In this document: positions 34,105 through 42,308 of the stretch, piece by piece
How the letters are laid out: each line of letters starts with the position of its first letter
Position numbering within the stretch: the first letter of the stretch is position 1
DNA from: Dehalobacter sp. DCA
GTDB lineage: Bacteria; Bacillota; Desulfitobacteriia; Desulfitobacteriales; Syntrophobotulaceae
Reading direction: 5' to 3'
Length of the DNA stretch: 64,000 nucleotides
Assembly (NCBI RefSeq): GCF_000305775.1
Contig: NC_018866.1
Span: forward strand, 2,127,001-2,191,000
Notes under the pieces: model-generated
The model's input: the letters and a program-made list of their open reading frames with translations, nothing else
Databases searched by the model: none
Told to the model about the DNA's origin: nothing
Program-made: the position numbers and the translations under genes

Positions 34105-35973
34105 TCAGACCTCCTTCGGCGGCTTAATGGGATATTGATCAAATGGAACCGCTTCCAAAGCTATGACCGGCTGCCCGTCCGCTCCCTTGGTTAAGTTAAT
34201 CCATTTTAGCCATTCCTTGTTATTGGTCTCGGGATAGTCTTCCCGGTAATGGCACTCTCGGGTCTCACGCCGCTCCAGGGAAGCCCGCAGGTACAATTCC
34301 GCGCATTCTACCATATTGTGTGTCTCATAGTATTTGATCAGCTCGTGGGTATCGGCGGCGGTCATGACGGGCAGGTCGGATTCCTTAATCGCAATGACTT
34401 TCTGCAGGGCATCCCGTAGTCTTGACTCGTTTTTCAAGATGGAGACATTGTAATCGAAGATGATTTCCTGTAGTTTAAAGAGAATCTCGTTGGGCGTTCT
34501 GCCGTCTGTCCTGCCCAAAGGCTTCAAGGCTGCCTTTCTTTCCGCTTCCGCATAATCCAGATCGAGCTTTACATCCGGAGCGTGTGAGATATAATCGGCC
34601 GCGGACATCGCCGACTTTTGGCCGGACCACATCGCCCGGGCGCTCTCAGCGCCTTTGATCATCCCAGGGTCTTGCGAAAGGGTGATGCCGGCAACATAAA
34701 GGCCGGGGATGGTAGTGCCGCAACCAATATCGGCTTTGACGGCGCCAATGATCCCGAACGAGCCGACGTAAAAAATCTCGGGCTTCTCCGTGACGTCGTG
34801 CCCAGTGTCATCCAGCCTGTACTCGTTTAATTTTTGCCATTCTGTATATATAAGCATGGATCGCCATATGCGCTGGCCCAACAGGGTGAAGGTGAACGTA
34901 GTCTGATCCATGCGGATAGGTCCCCGGCCCTCCCTGACCTCCTTGGCCATGGCCCGGGTGGTGATGCGGGCGGGGCCGCCTAAGCCGTCCTTAGGATTAT
35001 AATCCCACATAAAGTCGCGGTTCTCCGAGTTGAGCAACCGGCAGCCGAAGGTGCCCTTCAGGCAGGCTCCTTCCTCTCCGTAAACACCCGGAACTGTCTC
35101 AAAAGACAGGAATTCCATATTAGTCATGGTCGCCCCGGCGTTATAAGCCAGCGCGTACCCATCTCCGGTCTGGATCTCCGTCACCGCGTACTGCCCGCGG
35201 AAACTGCACTGCCCTGTGGAAATAATCACGGCTTTGGCTTTGAACACCGCCGCTTTCCCGTTGACCCTGTGGACGCCCACCGCACCCGCGATCTTCCCAT
35301 CCTGCTTTAATAGCCGGGTGATCATGGTCTTGGAAAAATAGCGGATTCCTTTTCTTTTCTGCATCTGGTCACGGAGCATCCCAGTCACCGCTTTGCCCGC
35401 AGTCAGACCGTTCCACACGGGATTACCATTTAGCGCGACATGCTTGAAGCCGTCGATACTCACGCGGGGCGCCACCATGGGAATCATATCTTTGTATTCG
35501 AGTCCCCAGGACTTAAGCTTTTCCATACGGGAATACGAAGTGGTCAGCTGGTCGTCCCACATATCCTGCCGGCTCAAATAATCGGAAATGGGCACAAGTT
35601 CCTTCATCCAGTCCATTTTATCTTCGCCCGGGTGCAGGAAGAACGTGCCTCCCCCAGTCATACTGGCGTTGCTGGAATTGCCGATCGATCCTTTGTCCAC
35701 CACCGCGATGCTTTTCACACCCTGGTCGGCAGCGGTTATGGCCGCCCATAGTCCAGCAAAGCCAGTCCCGATAATCAGTAAATCAGTCTCTATGACCGCC
35801 CCGTCGGCCCACTCCTCCGACTGGATGTACTTTCCGACCGGACGGGGGGCGGGAACCTCGGTGCTCGCCAGGGCCTCCGTGGTATTCAGGTAAGCTGAAG
35901 TGGCCGCCGTCGCCGCGGCTGCCATCCCGGTCCGCTTAAGAAACTGGCGGCGCGTCATTTTATATTCTTTCAC
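34105..35973 (-). CDS. Tat-exported FAD-dependent fumarate-reductase-like subunit
   Basis: About 622 residues. It begins MKEYKMTRRQFLKRTG, a twin-arginine signal, so it works outside the membrane with folded FAD. FAD binding is seen in LLIIGTGFAGLWAAI (residues about 65-80) and in IGCGTTIPGLYVAGI. The capping domain and the C-terminal ERRETRECHYREDYPETNN, a succinate dehydrogenase/AprA-type helical end, place it in the FrdA/SdhA/AprA superfamily. The substrate is unknown. GGGAG 8 nt before GTG 35973 decides the start over the ATG at 35997. The base composition is visibly GC-richer than the flanks, which suggests transfer. Confidence 0.88.
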   Translation of the reverse strand: MKEYKMTRRQFLKRTGMAAAATAATSAYLNTTEALASTEVPAPRPVGKYIQSEEWADGAVIETDLLIIGTGFAGLWAAITAADQGVKSIAVVDKGSIGNSSNASMTGGGTFFLHPGEDKMDWMKELVPISDYLSRQDMWDDQLTTSYSRMEKLKSWGLEYKDMIPMVAPRVSIDGFKHVALNGNPVWNGLTAGKAVTGMLRDQMQKRKGIRYFSKTMITRLLKQDGKIAGAVGVHRVNGKAAVFKAKAVIISTGQCSFRGQYAVTEIQTGDGYALAYNAGATMTNMEFLSFETVPGVYGEEGACLKGTFGCRLLNSENRDFMWDYNPKDGLGGPARITTRAMAKEVREGRGPIRMDQTTFTFTLLGQRIWRSMLIYTEWQKLNEYRLDDTGHDVTEKPEIFYVGSFGIIGAVKADIGCGTTIPGLYVAGITLSQDPGMIKGAESARAMWSGQKSAMSAADYISHAPDVKLDLDYAEAERKAALKPLGRTDGRTPNEILFKLQEIIFDYNVSILKNESRLRDALQKVIAIKESDLPVMTAADTHELIKYYETHNMVECAELYLRASLERRETRECHYREDYPETNNKEWLKWINLTKGADGQPVIALEAVPFDQYPIKPPKEV

Positions 35974-36017
35974 TATCACATCTCCCTTTCCCATCATGTT
36001 GAACGTTTCACTAATCC

Positions 36018-36500
36018 TTACAAAGCCACCTTCTCAGCGAGTACCGCGGCGGCGGGCTGTTTTAGGACATTCAATCCTAAAAACAGGCGGTGCGCCAGCC
36101 AAAAGATAATCCAAGCCACCTCGAAAAGTAACACCTGCCGGGCCCCGAGAACAATAGAAAAAAGACCGAAGAGTACCGCGAGGTCGTAGAGATAAAGAGA
36201 TTTTGGGCGCAGGCGCAGGGAAAGAATCCCGTACACAAACATCAGAACCACCACGAATGCCAGCGCGCCGTTGTTGAAATCAAGCCGATCGCTTTGGAAT
36301 GTGACCGCAGTCACCAGCATTTCCAGGAAATGAATGATTCCGACTTTGAGTAACATCCCGATTAGCAGCAGACCATGGATCAGGATTGCCAGGATAGATA
36401 TGCCCTGAAACCATCGTTTGCCTGACCGGGAATGTTTGGGGCTGATCGTAAAAATTTTGAAGAAAATCATTTTGAAATATCCGCTGATTGTTTTCAACAT
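36018..36500 (-). CDS. Membrane anchor subunit of the flavoprotein complex
   Basis: About 160 residues with about four membrane helices: ISILAILIHGLLLIGMLL, an amphipathic IHFLEMLVTAVTF, FVVVLMFVYGILSLRL and paired segments LAVLFGLFSIVLGARQ / FEVAWIIFWLAHRLFLGL. Histidines in LIHGLLL, IIHFLEM and LAHRLFL could bind heme or quinone. ATG 36500 with GGGAGGTG begins it. It is first of three co-oriented genes (anchor, flavoprotein, ferredoxin), so it is the likely link to the quinone pool. No family was recognised. Confidence 0.65.
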   Translation of the reverse strand: MLKTISGYFKMIFFKIFTISPKHSRSGKRWFQGISILAILIHGLLLIGMLLKVGIIHFLEMLVTAVTFQSDRLDFNNGALAFVVVLMFVYGILSLRLRPKSLYLYDLAVLFGLFSIVLGARQVLLFEVAWIIFWLAHRLFLGLNVLKQPAAAVLAEKVAL

Positions 36501-36557
36501 TGTATAACACCTCCCTCGTATAATGTTTTTCAATGCTAAAATAGCACAACCTCCAAT

Positions 36558-36607
36558 AAAAGGATAGGAGTTTCAGCTACTGGTGTAGCGGAGACTCCTA
36601 TCCTTTT
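36558..36607. terminator. Bidirectional hairpin upstream of the flavoprotein operon
   Basis: AAAAGGATAGGAGT (36558-36571) and ACTCCTATCCTTTT (36594-36607) pair perfectly. GCTAC/GTAGC adds a second stem and TGGT forms the loop. Both strands end in TTTT. It stops transcripts arriving from the regulator gene and may also attenuate the operon. Confidence 0.75.
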
Positions 36608-36638
36608 AGAACTAAGCAATTAGGAATTATTTTCTCAT

Positions 36639-36880
36639 GATCTGGGAGGAGTTGGACAGGCTTTGAAAGATGCGGTGCCAAAAGAGTTCATCAGAAATTT
36701 TAAATTGAATAATACCATTCCAATCAGATCGTGGCTATCGGGGTAGATGTGTTTTTCGCGCAAAATAATGTGATTACTTCCTATGGCGATGTGCTGGATG
36801 AGTTTTATTATTTGAAAAAAGGCCGGAGCATCGCCACCCAATGCTCCCAGAGAGGAGATAAACTGGTTAGGAAAAGATAA
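36639..36880 (+). pseudogene. Remnant of a Crp/Fnr-type regulator gene
   Basis: Read on the plus strand, 36639-36723 gives DLGGVGQALKDAVPKEFIRN and so on. After a frame change near 36724 the frame continues VDVFFAQNNVITSYGDVLDE, FYYLKKGR and stops at 36880. This aligns with the N-terminal effector domain of the intact regulator next door (HIAKNTIIASPGDLPNELYY). The rest of the gene, including any helix-turn-helix, is missing. It points away from the operon. Confidence 0.6.
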
Positions 36881-36896
36881 CAAAGAAGGGATACTT

Positions 36897-37589
36897 TCAA
36901 GAACTGAATAATAACCCTGCTTGATAGTCTTCTAGTCTCTGAATATCTCTTATATAGTAGTACCCATTAGTAAAATCAATTAGCTTCATTCTTTTCAATT
37001 TTTGAATAACCCTTACGGTGGTGACTCGGTTTATACCAAGCAAATTGCTCATAAACTGTTGGGTAATATTAGTATCCAATTTAACCTTTGCGTCTTCTTC
37101 TAAGCCGTAATTTTCAGCTATGACGATAAGAAGATTGCAGATCCTCCATTCCGTATTATAATGGAGCAGTTCATCTGTCAGGTACATCTGGGTTAATAAT
37201 TTTTTGGTAAGCGACTGTAGAATCGACAGGGTTACACTCAAATCTGATGCTAATAAATTGATGAGGTCACTATGCTTTATTGATATTAAATGAGAGTCCT
37301 TTGTTGTCTTAAAGTAATAAGGGATAGGCACTTGAAAAAGGAAACAAGTTTCCCAAAATATACTACCTTCATCAAGAATCGCTACGATCCGTTCATTTCC
37401 CTTTGTGGAGTATTCGTAAGCGTGTAAGCTGCCTTTACAGACATAATATAATTCATTTGGCAGATCGCCGGGAGAGGCTATTATTGTATTCTTAGCAATA
37501 TGTAGTACTCTCCCTTTATTAATTAATGCCTGAGGAATATTATCGCGTTTGAATATAAACGAGAAATCTTCGCTGCTTAACCGCTCCAT
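36897..37589 (-). CDS. Crp/Fnr-family transcriptional regulator (CprK-like)
   Basis: A 230-residue regulator with an N-terminal cyclic-nucleotide-binding-like beta barrel (about 20-120, ending GSIFWETCFLFQ), a long dimer helix and a C-terminal winged helix (QQFMSNLLGINRVTTVRVIQ, about 170-190). No FNR-type N-terminal cysteine cluster is seen. Effector-binding relatives in Desulfitobacterium (CprK) sense halogenated phenols. The effector here is unknown. GGAAGGTGG sets the ATG. It reads toward the flavoprotein operon 400 bp away and is the natural candidate to control it. Confidence 0.85.
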   Translation of the reverse strand: MERLSSEDFSFIFKRDNIPQALINKGRVLHIAKNTIIASPGDLPNELYYVCKGSLHAYEYSTKGNERIVAILDEGSIFWETCFLFQVPIPYYFKTTKDSHLISIKHSDLINLLASDLSVTLSILQSLTKKLLTQMYLTDELLHYNTEWRICNLLIVIAENYGLEEDAKVKLDTNITQQFMSNLLGINRVTTVRVIQKLKRMKLIDFTNGYYYIRDIQRLEDYQAGLLFSS

Positions 37590-37765
37590 AAAATGACCAC
37601 CTTCCCCATAGTAGTTAATCTATAAGCTAATTATCTAATATTTATTATACTTCTTCAATGCGGATACAGATGTAGCTTTAACTACTTTTATAGCGAAAAC
37701 ACCTATTCCATTATTTTGAAGTATGTTAATTTTTAGACCAAGCTATAAGGGGAGGATATGCGTAC

Positions 37766-37921
37766 ATGGAGCTAAATAATGAAAACGACAAAGGTCCGAA
37801 AGAAATTCGAAATCGGCATAAAAAATATAGAAGTAAAAAGGCTGAAGATAAATCCCGTTTTTTGCAATTAAGGTTGGAAAACGGGATTTGTCTTATTATT
37901 CAGAAATGGGGTTCTGATTAG
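37766..37921 (+). CDS. Possible 51-residue basic protein
   Basis: A short frame MELNNENDKGPKEIRNRHKK... of 51 residues with a GGGGAGG site 10 nt before its ATG. The product is rich in Lys and Arg and matches nothing I recognise. Its second half overlaps a perfect 12-bp hairpin (AAATCCCGTTTT at 37851 with AAAACGGGATTT at 37878). The hairpin may be the real feature and the frame accidental. The rest of the 504-bp gap between the Crp-type gene and comM is AT-rich and shows nothing else. Confidence 0.3.
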   Translation: MELNNENDKGPKEIRNRHKKYRSKKAEDKSRFLQLRLENGICLIIQKWGSD

Positions 37922-38092
37922 GACGCTCAAAACTGAAGTTATCTTTTCATTTAAGGTTAACTTTTAGGTTTTCTTTCCGTTTCTGTCTAATTCCATAAAG
38001 CTCCCTAAAATTCAACTATATTATTCTATTAATGTAAATTTATAGAAGGATATTTGCTGTCAGAAGCGAATTTTGTTTTCGAGGTGAAAAAA

Positions 38093-39616
38093 ATGTTTGC
38101 TTCTGTCAGTGGAATGTCTATCGACAGTCTCTCAGCCCAGCCGGTCAGCGTCGAAGTGGATATTGCCAATGGTCTTCCCTGTCTGGAAATTGTAGGTCTT
38201 GCGGCCACTGCTGTGAAAGAGGCCAGGGACAGAGTCCGATCAGCGTTGAAAAACTCAGGCTTTGATTTCCCTTTGAAAAGAATTACAGTGAATCTTGCTC
38301 CTGCAGACCTGCGCAAAGAAGGCTCCGGTCTGGATTTACCGATCGCTTTGGGTATATTGGCTGCCATGGAAGAACTGAATAACTCCGTACTGAACCGCTA
38401 TGTTTTTGCCGGCGAGCTTTCCCTGGAAGGTCTTTTACGTCCGATACCGGGTGTTCTGACCATGGCGCTGGCTTTAAAAAGCGAGCCAGAAAAACAAGCT
38501 CTGATTATACCGCCTGCGAATCTAGCCGAAGCGAGGCTTGTAACCGAAATAAAAAGTGCAAGCGTGATCAGTCTTGCTGAGTTAGTGGGAATTTTGAACG
38601 GAGAAGATAATTTTTCCGTTATTCCTTTCCCGCCCTCTGCTGAAATCCTTGAAAAGGTATCTGTGGACTGGTCGGATATTCACGGGCAGATGCAGGTCAA
38701 ACGCGGACTGGAAATTGCCGCCTGTGGCGGGCACAACCTGTTTATGATTGGTCCGCCTGGCTCTGGGAAAACGCTGCTGGCCAGAGCATTTGCCGGGATC
38801 CTGCCTCCGCTCACGGTTGAGGAGAGTCTTGATGTGACTCAGCTTCACAGCCTGACTGGTATTATCCGGGGAAATGGACAGCTGATTACGCAAAGGCCTT
38901 TCCGCAGCCCTCACCATACGGCTACAGTTGCCGGAATCATCGGCGGGGGACAGAAAATTAAGCCCGGGGAACTCGCCTTGGCCAATCATGGTGTTCTCTT
39001 TCTAGATGAACTGCCTGAGTTTTCCCGGGAAGTCCTCGAAGCACTCCGTCAGCCGCTCGAGGACCGGAAACTGACGTTAATCCGTCTGAGAGGCAGAATC
39101 GAGTTTCCGACACGCATTTGTGTCATCGCTTCGATGAATCCGTGTCCGTGCGGCTATTTTGGGGAGAATGGCCGGGAATGTTCCTGCACGCCCCTGCAGG
39201 TTAGCCACTACCGTGGGAGGGTTTCCGGACCCTTGCTGGACCGCTTTGATCTTCAGCTTGAAGTGCCCCGTTTGAGCTATGGGGAGTTAAAGCATGGGGA
39301 CAACCGGGAAACCTCTGAGATTGTCCGTAACCGGGTGATCAGAACCAGAGAAATTCAGTACAAAAGATTGAATGAGAGCAGGACAAACTCAGAAATGACC
39401 GGACGCGAAACAAAAGTGCTGTGCCAATTGGACAGCGCCGGTGAATCCCTCCTGCAAAAAGTTTTTGATAAAAACCTCTTCAGTGCCCGGGCCCACGACC
39501 GTATCCTGCGGGTAGCCAGAACGATCGCCGATATGGCCGGATCTGATAATATACAGGCACAACATCTGGCCGAATCATTGCAGTACAGGGTATTGGACAG
39601 GACGAAGACGAATTAA
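38093..39616 (+). CDS. comM: ComM/YifB-family AAA+ helicase-like protein
   Basis: Mg-chelatase-type AAA+ protein; in Vibrio ComM is a hexameric helicase that extends recombination of transforming DNA. The 507 residues have an N-terminal LonC-like domain (VDIANGLPCLEIVGLAATAVKEA), then Walker A GPPGSGKTLLARAFAGILP (near 222), Walker B VLFLDELPEF, and the zinc-like CVIASMNPCPCGYFG segment with a later CSCTP. GAGGTG sets ATG 38093, not the ATG at 38054. It is on the plus strand, opposite to dprA, its usual companion. Confidence 0.95.
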   Translation: MFASVSGMSIDSLSAQPVSVEVDIANGLPCLEIVGLAATAVKEARDRVRSALKNSGFDFPLKRITVNLAPADLRKEGSGLDLPIALGILAAMEELNNSVLNRYVFAGELSLEGLLRPIPGVLTMALALKSEPEKQALIIPPANLAEARLVTEIKSASVISLAELVGILNGEDNFSVIPFPPSAEILEKVSVDWSDIHGQMQVKRGLEIAACGGHNLFMIGPPGSGKTLLARAFAGILPPLTVEESLDVTQLHSLTGIIRGNGQLITQRPFRSPHHTATVAGIIGGGQKIKPGELALANHGVLFLDELPEFSREVLEALRQPLEDRKLTLIRLRGRIEFPTRICVIASMNPCPCGYFGENGRECSCTPLQVSHYRGRVSGPLLDRFDLQLEVPRLSYGELKHGDNRETSEIVRNRVIRTREIQYKRLNESRTNSEMTGRETKVLCQLDSAGESLLQKVFDKNLFSARAHDRILRVARTIADMAGSDNIQAQHLAESLQYRVLDRTKTN

Positions 39617-39748
39617 TTAATCAAATAAGTACAGTCAAATTATAAATTTATAAATATGATGAACAAAAAATAATCCATATGTACATACACGAACAATCCG
39701 GGTCATTCCATAATATGGATATGTAATTTGGTTAAAGGAGTGATCCGT

Positions 39749-39895
39749 TTGCATCATCAGGTTCACAAGGGAGACAATTTATCGAAGATTGCACGCCAGC
39801 ACGGCGTGACTGTCATCATCTTATTAAATTTGAACCCCCATTTAAGAAAGCGCAGACATCGTATTTATGTTGGTGAAAGAATCAGAGTAAAATAG
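39749..39895 (+). CDS. Minimal LysM-domain protein
   Basis: A 48-residue protein made of a single LysM domain: HQVHKGDNLSKIARQHGVTV, IILLNLNPHL and the closing strand YVGERIRVK. LysM domains bind peptidoglycan or chitin-like glycans. There is no signal peptide or further domain. TTG 39749 has AAGGAGTGAT ahead of it. Stand-alone LysM proteins of this type are often spore-associated, but no such evidence is visible here. It lies between comM and the convergent rnhB operon. Confidence 0.7.
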   Translation: MHHQVHKGDNLSKIARQHGVTVIILLNLNPHLRKRRHRIYVGERIRVK

Positions 39896-39932
39896 TTGGA
39901 AATATTGGATACGTCATTGGATAAAAATCAAA

Positions 39933-39965
39933 AAGGAATAGCCGCGTACAATGCAGCTATTCCTT
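39933..39965 (-). terminator. Terminator after rnhB, partly bidirectional
   Basis: AAGGAATAGC pairs with GCTATTCCTT around a 13-nt loop. On the minus strand TTTTTGATTTTTA follows, so it ends the rplS-ylqF-rnhB transcript. On the plus strand it may also stop the LysM transcript. Confidence 0.8.
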
Positions 39966-40050
39966 ATCTGTTACTGAAATAAATTCTATTGTAATCCTTA
40001 AGTCTCAAATCTTCTTTATGTACACTGTATGACGCTCCCAATCTCAGATA

Positions 40051-40698
40051 TTACCCGAGTTTATACTGCGTCCCGGCGATCATTTCTTTGATCGGTGAGA
40101 AGCTCTGCCGGTGGATTGGGCAAGGACCAAAGTGATTTATTACCTCCATGTGCAGCTTGGTTCCATAACCCTTGTGTTGATCAAAATGATATTCCGGATA
40201 AATCCGATGCATCTCATCCATCAGCTCATCCCTGGTAACCTTGGCCAGGATTGAAGCTGCGGCAATACTCGCACTAAGACCGTCTCCACCAATAATGGCT
40301 TTCTGAGCCGTATCCATATTCAGCATGTCCCTGCCGTCGATAATGATGTAGTCAGGGTTGGGTTTCAGGTTTTCCAGGGCTCTTGTCATCGCCAGCTTTG
40401 TGGCTCTTAATATGTTCAGCAGGTCAATTTCCTCGGATGTCGCACTTCCCAGCGCAAAAGCTACAGCCTGCCTTTTAATTTTTCCCGCTAATTCTCTTCT
40501 TTTCTTTTCCGAACATTTTTTAGAGTCATTCAGACCAGGCAGGTCAAACCCCCTTGGGAGGATGCAGGCAGCGGCAATAACAGGCCCGGCAAGCGGGCCT
40601 CTCCCTGCTTCATCTACACCGGCAATCCGTGAATATCCTTCAGCGAACAAACCTTTTTCTATCTCCAGGAGTTTCTCTATTCTTTCGATTTCATTCAT
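40051..40698 (-). CDS. rnhB: Ribonuclease HII
   Basis: Removes ribonucleotides and RNA primers from DNA-RNA hybrids. The active acidic residues lie in GVDEAGRGPLAGP (Asp, Glu), IIDGRDML (Asp) and the later EYHFDQHKGYGT. The GRG motif typical of the type 2 enzymes is present. The open frame reaches 40773, but ATG 40698 with GGGGAG 8 nt away is preferred. It follows ylqF, the standard order. A degraded repeat piece lies between the two. Confidence 0.95.
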   Translation of the reverse strand: MNEIERIEKLLEIEKGLFAEGYSRIAGVDEAGRGPLAGPVIAAACILPRGFDLPGLNDSKKCSEKKRRELAGKIKRQAVAFALGSATSEEIDLLNILRATKLAMTRALENLKPNPDYIIIDGRDMLNMDTAQKAIIGGDGLSASIAAASILAKVTRDELMDEMHRIYPEYHFDQHKGYGTKLHMEVINHFGPCPIHRQSFSPIKEMIAGTQYKLG

Positions 40699-40747
40699 TC
40701 CTTCATCTCCCCAGCTGAATAAAATGTGGCACATACTCCAGAGACCA

Positions 40748-40773
40748 GTCTCCGTAATGTATAGAAGCGTCAA
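40748..40773. repeat. Remnant of the palindromic repeat family
   Basis: GTCTCCGTAATGTATAG followed by AAGCGTCAA matches the first 27 bases of repeats A and E with small changes. The rest of the repeat is absent. It sits in the short ylqF-rnhB junction. Confidence 0.6.
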
Positions 40774-40776
40774 TTT

Positions 40777-41598
40777 TTAATCCATAGTCACTTTGGCGAT
40801 TTTACCGCTGCGGAACTCACGAAGAAAGATCTGGGCGGCTTTGAAGGTATCGATCCTGCCACCGCTAACCAAACAGCCTCTTTTACGGCCAATTCCTTCA
40901 AGATCGGTGTCTGTTTCTTCAAGCTTGTAAAAGCTTTGCAGTTCCTGAGGATAGTTCTGTTTAAGCCAAGCGAGAAGCCACTGGGCAAGTTCTTCCTGGT
41001 CGAATACCTCATCTCTTACCGCACCGGTCACAGCGAGTTTCCTGCCTACTTCAGGATCATCAAATTTGGGCCAAAGCATACCCGGAGTATCAAGCAGCTC
41101 GACTTTATCATGTATCCTGATCCACTGGTTGCCGCGCGTAACACCTGGTTTGTTGCCCGTCTTGGCTTGTGAACCGCCGGTCAGCTGATTAATCAGCGTA
41201 GACTTGCCAATATTGGGTATACCAACTACCATGACGCGAATAGGTCTTCCCCGCACTCCCCTGGCGGCCAGCCGTTCTCTTTTATCCGTCATCAGTTCCT
41301 CGAGCAGCGGGACAATTTTTTTGACGCCGATGCTGGTCATGGAGCTGATCGCTAAAACAGGTCCTTCCTTGCCAAGTTTCACAAGCCACTGGTCGATCCT
41401 CTTTTTGTCAGCAAGGTCCGATTTGTTCAACAAAAGCAAGCGGAGCTTGTTTCCAAGCAGCTGCTTCAGCAGGGGATTCCTGCTGCTCAGTGGCAAACGA
41501 GCGTCTCCCAGTTCCATGACAATATCAACCCAAGCCAGTTGTTCTTCGAGCTTTCTTTTCGCTCTGGTCATATGACCAGGATACCATTGAATGTTCAT
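40777..41598 (-). CDS. ylqF: Ribosome biogenesis GTPase YlqF (RbgA)
   Basis: Circularly permuted GTPase needed for late assembly of the 50S subunit. Its motifs appear in permuted order: G4 LLNKSDLADK (about 58), then G1 GIPNIGKST (about 125) and G3 LLDTPGMLWP. The C-terminal helical tail binds the ribosome. ATG 41598 with GGAGG begins MNIQWYPGHMTRAKR, the family N-terminus; the long upstream frame to 41814 is not used. It belongs to rplS-ylqF-rnhB. The lepB gene found here in many relatives is missing. Confidence 0.95.
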   Translation of the reverse strand: MNIQWYPGHMTRAKRKLEEQLAWVDIVMELGDARLPLSSRNPLLKQLLGNKLRLLLLNKSDLADKKRIDQWLVKLGKEGPVLAISSMTSIGVKKIVPLLEELMTDKRERLAARGVRGRPIRVMVVGIPNIGKSTLINQLTGGSQAKTGNKPGVTRGNQWIRIHDKVELLDTPGMLWPKFDDPEVGRKLAVTGAVRDEVFDQEELAQWLLAWLKQNYPQELQSFYKLEETDTDLEGIGRKRGCLVSGGRIDTFKAAQIFLREFRSGKIAKVTMD

Positions 41599-41628
41599 AA
41601 TCCTCCATAGAAATTCACCGCTCCTTGC

Positions 41629-41665
41629 CGTCCATGGCATCGCGGTATTAGTCCCTCCATGGACG
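41629..41665. repeat. Hairpin between rplS and ylqF
   Basis: CGTCCATGG and CCATGGACG pair perfectly around a 19-nt loop. The arm resembles the CCATGGA loop region of the window's repeat family but lacks its outer arms. It could process or attenuate the rplS transcript. Confidence 0.4.
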
Positions 41666-41710
41666 TCAAAAGAGCTGAATTTCTCCAGCTCTTTCCTATC
41701 TTCTCTGTTT

Positions 41711-42052
41711 TTAGCGGCGTTCTCTGATTCTGGCCGATTTGCCGTAACGGTCACGCAGATAGTAAAGTTTCGCTCTGCGGACAATACCTTTACGTACAAC
41801 TTCAATCTTGTCAATACGTGGAGAATGAAGGGGGAATGTTCTTTCTACACCTACTCCGTTGGAAACTCGGCGCACGGTGAAAGTCTCCCTTAAGCCATCG
41901 CCCTTCCTTTTAATCACAAGCCCTTCAAAGACCTGAATACGCTCACGAGTACCCTCGATAATACGTACATGTACTTTGACTGTATCTCCAGGACGGAATG
42001 AAGGAATATTATCTTTAAGCTGCTGCTCTTCAATCATACGAATATAATCCAT
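41711..42052 (-). CDS. rplS: 50S ribosomal protein L19
   Basis: Large-subunit protein at the 30S-50S interface. The 113 residues include the family stretch [30 protein letters not shown] and [13 protein letters not shown], ending in the basic [18 protein letters not shown] precedes ATG 42052. It heads the rplS-ylqF-rnhB unit. The preceding leader of about 80 nt contains a small GATGT/ACATC hairpin. This could be an L19 autoregulatory site, but it could not be confirmed by eye. Confidence 0.97.
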   Translation of the reverse strand: MDYIRMIEEQQLKDNIPSFRPGDTVKVHVRIIEGTRERIQVFEGLVIKRKGDGLRETFTVRRVSNGVGVERTFPLHSPRIDKIEVVRKGIVRRAKLYYLRDRYGKSARIRERR

Positions 42053-42131
42053 AATAAATTACCCCCTTCCTTGCCTAGATGTTCTTAACTTCTTACATCA
42101 AGCCAGAGGACCATCCGTTTTTTACACTGTA

Positions 42132-42160
42132 TCATATTACCACACACACCAAAAATGCGC
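42132..42160 (-). promoter_or_regulatory. Candidate promoter of rplS
   Basis: On the minus strand, TTGCGC, a 17-nt spacer and TAATAT resemble a sigma-A promoter about 80 nt upstream of rplS. An overlapping TATGAT is an alternative -10 box. The -35 match is weak. Confidence 0.35.
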
Positions 42161-42308
42161 AATATACTATATCTTTTTTACTAAATCTCTAGTTAATTTC
42201 TTCAAGTTTTCGATACAGCGTTGATTCACGTTGGTTCCCTTTAAATTTTTGCATTCTTCATACCTGCTTTCATTTCTGTTCGTTTTTCTAATCTTCTGTA
42301 ATTCTGGA

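Noticed and set aside
36635-36883. 82-residue open frame on the minus strand
   Set aside because: The opposite strand shows a better match, a broken Crp/Fnr effector domain.
41629-41665. Sixth copy of the palindromic repeat
   Set aside because: Only the CCATGGA part is similar; GTCT/AGAC ends and the core are missing.
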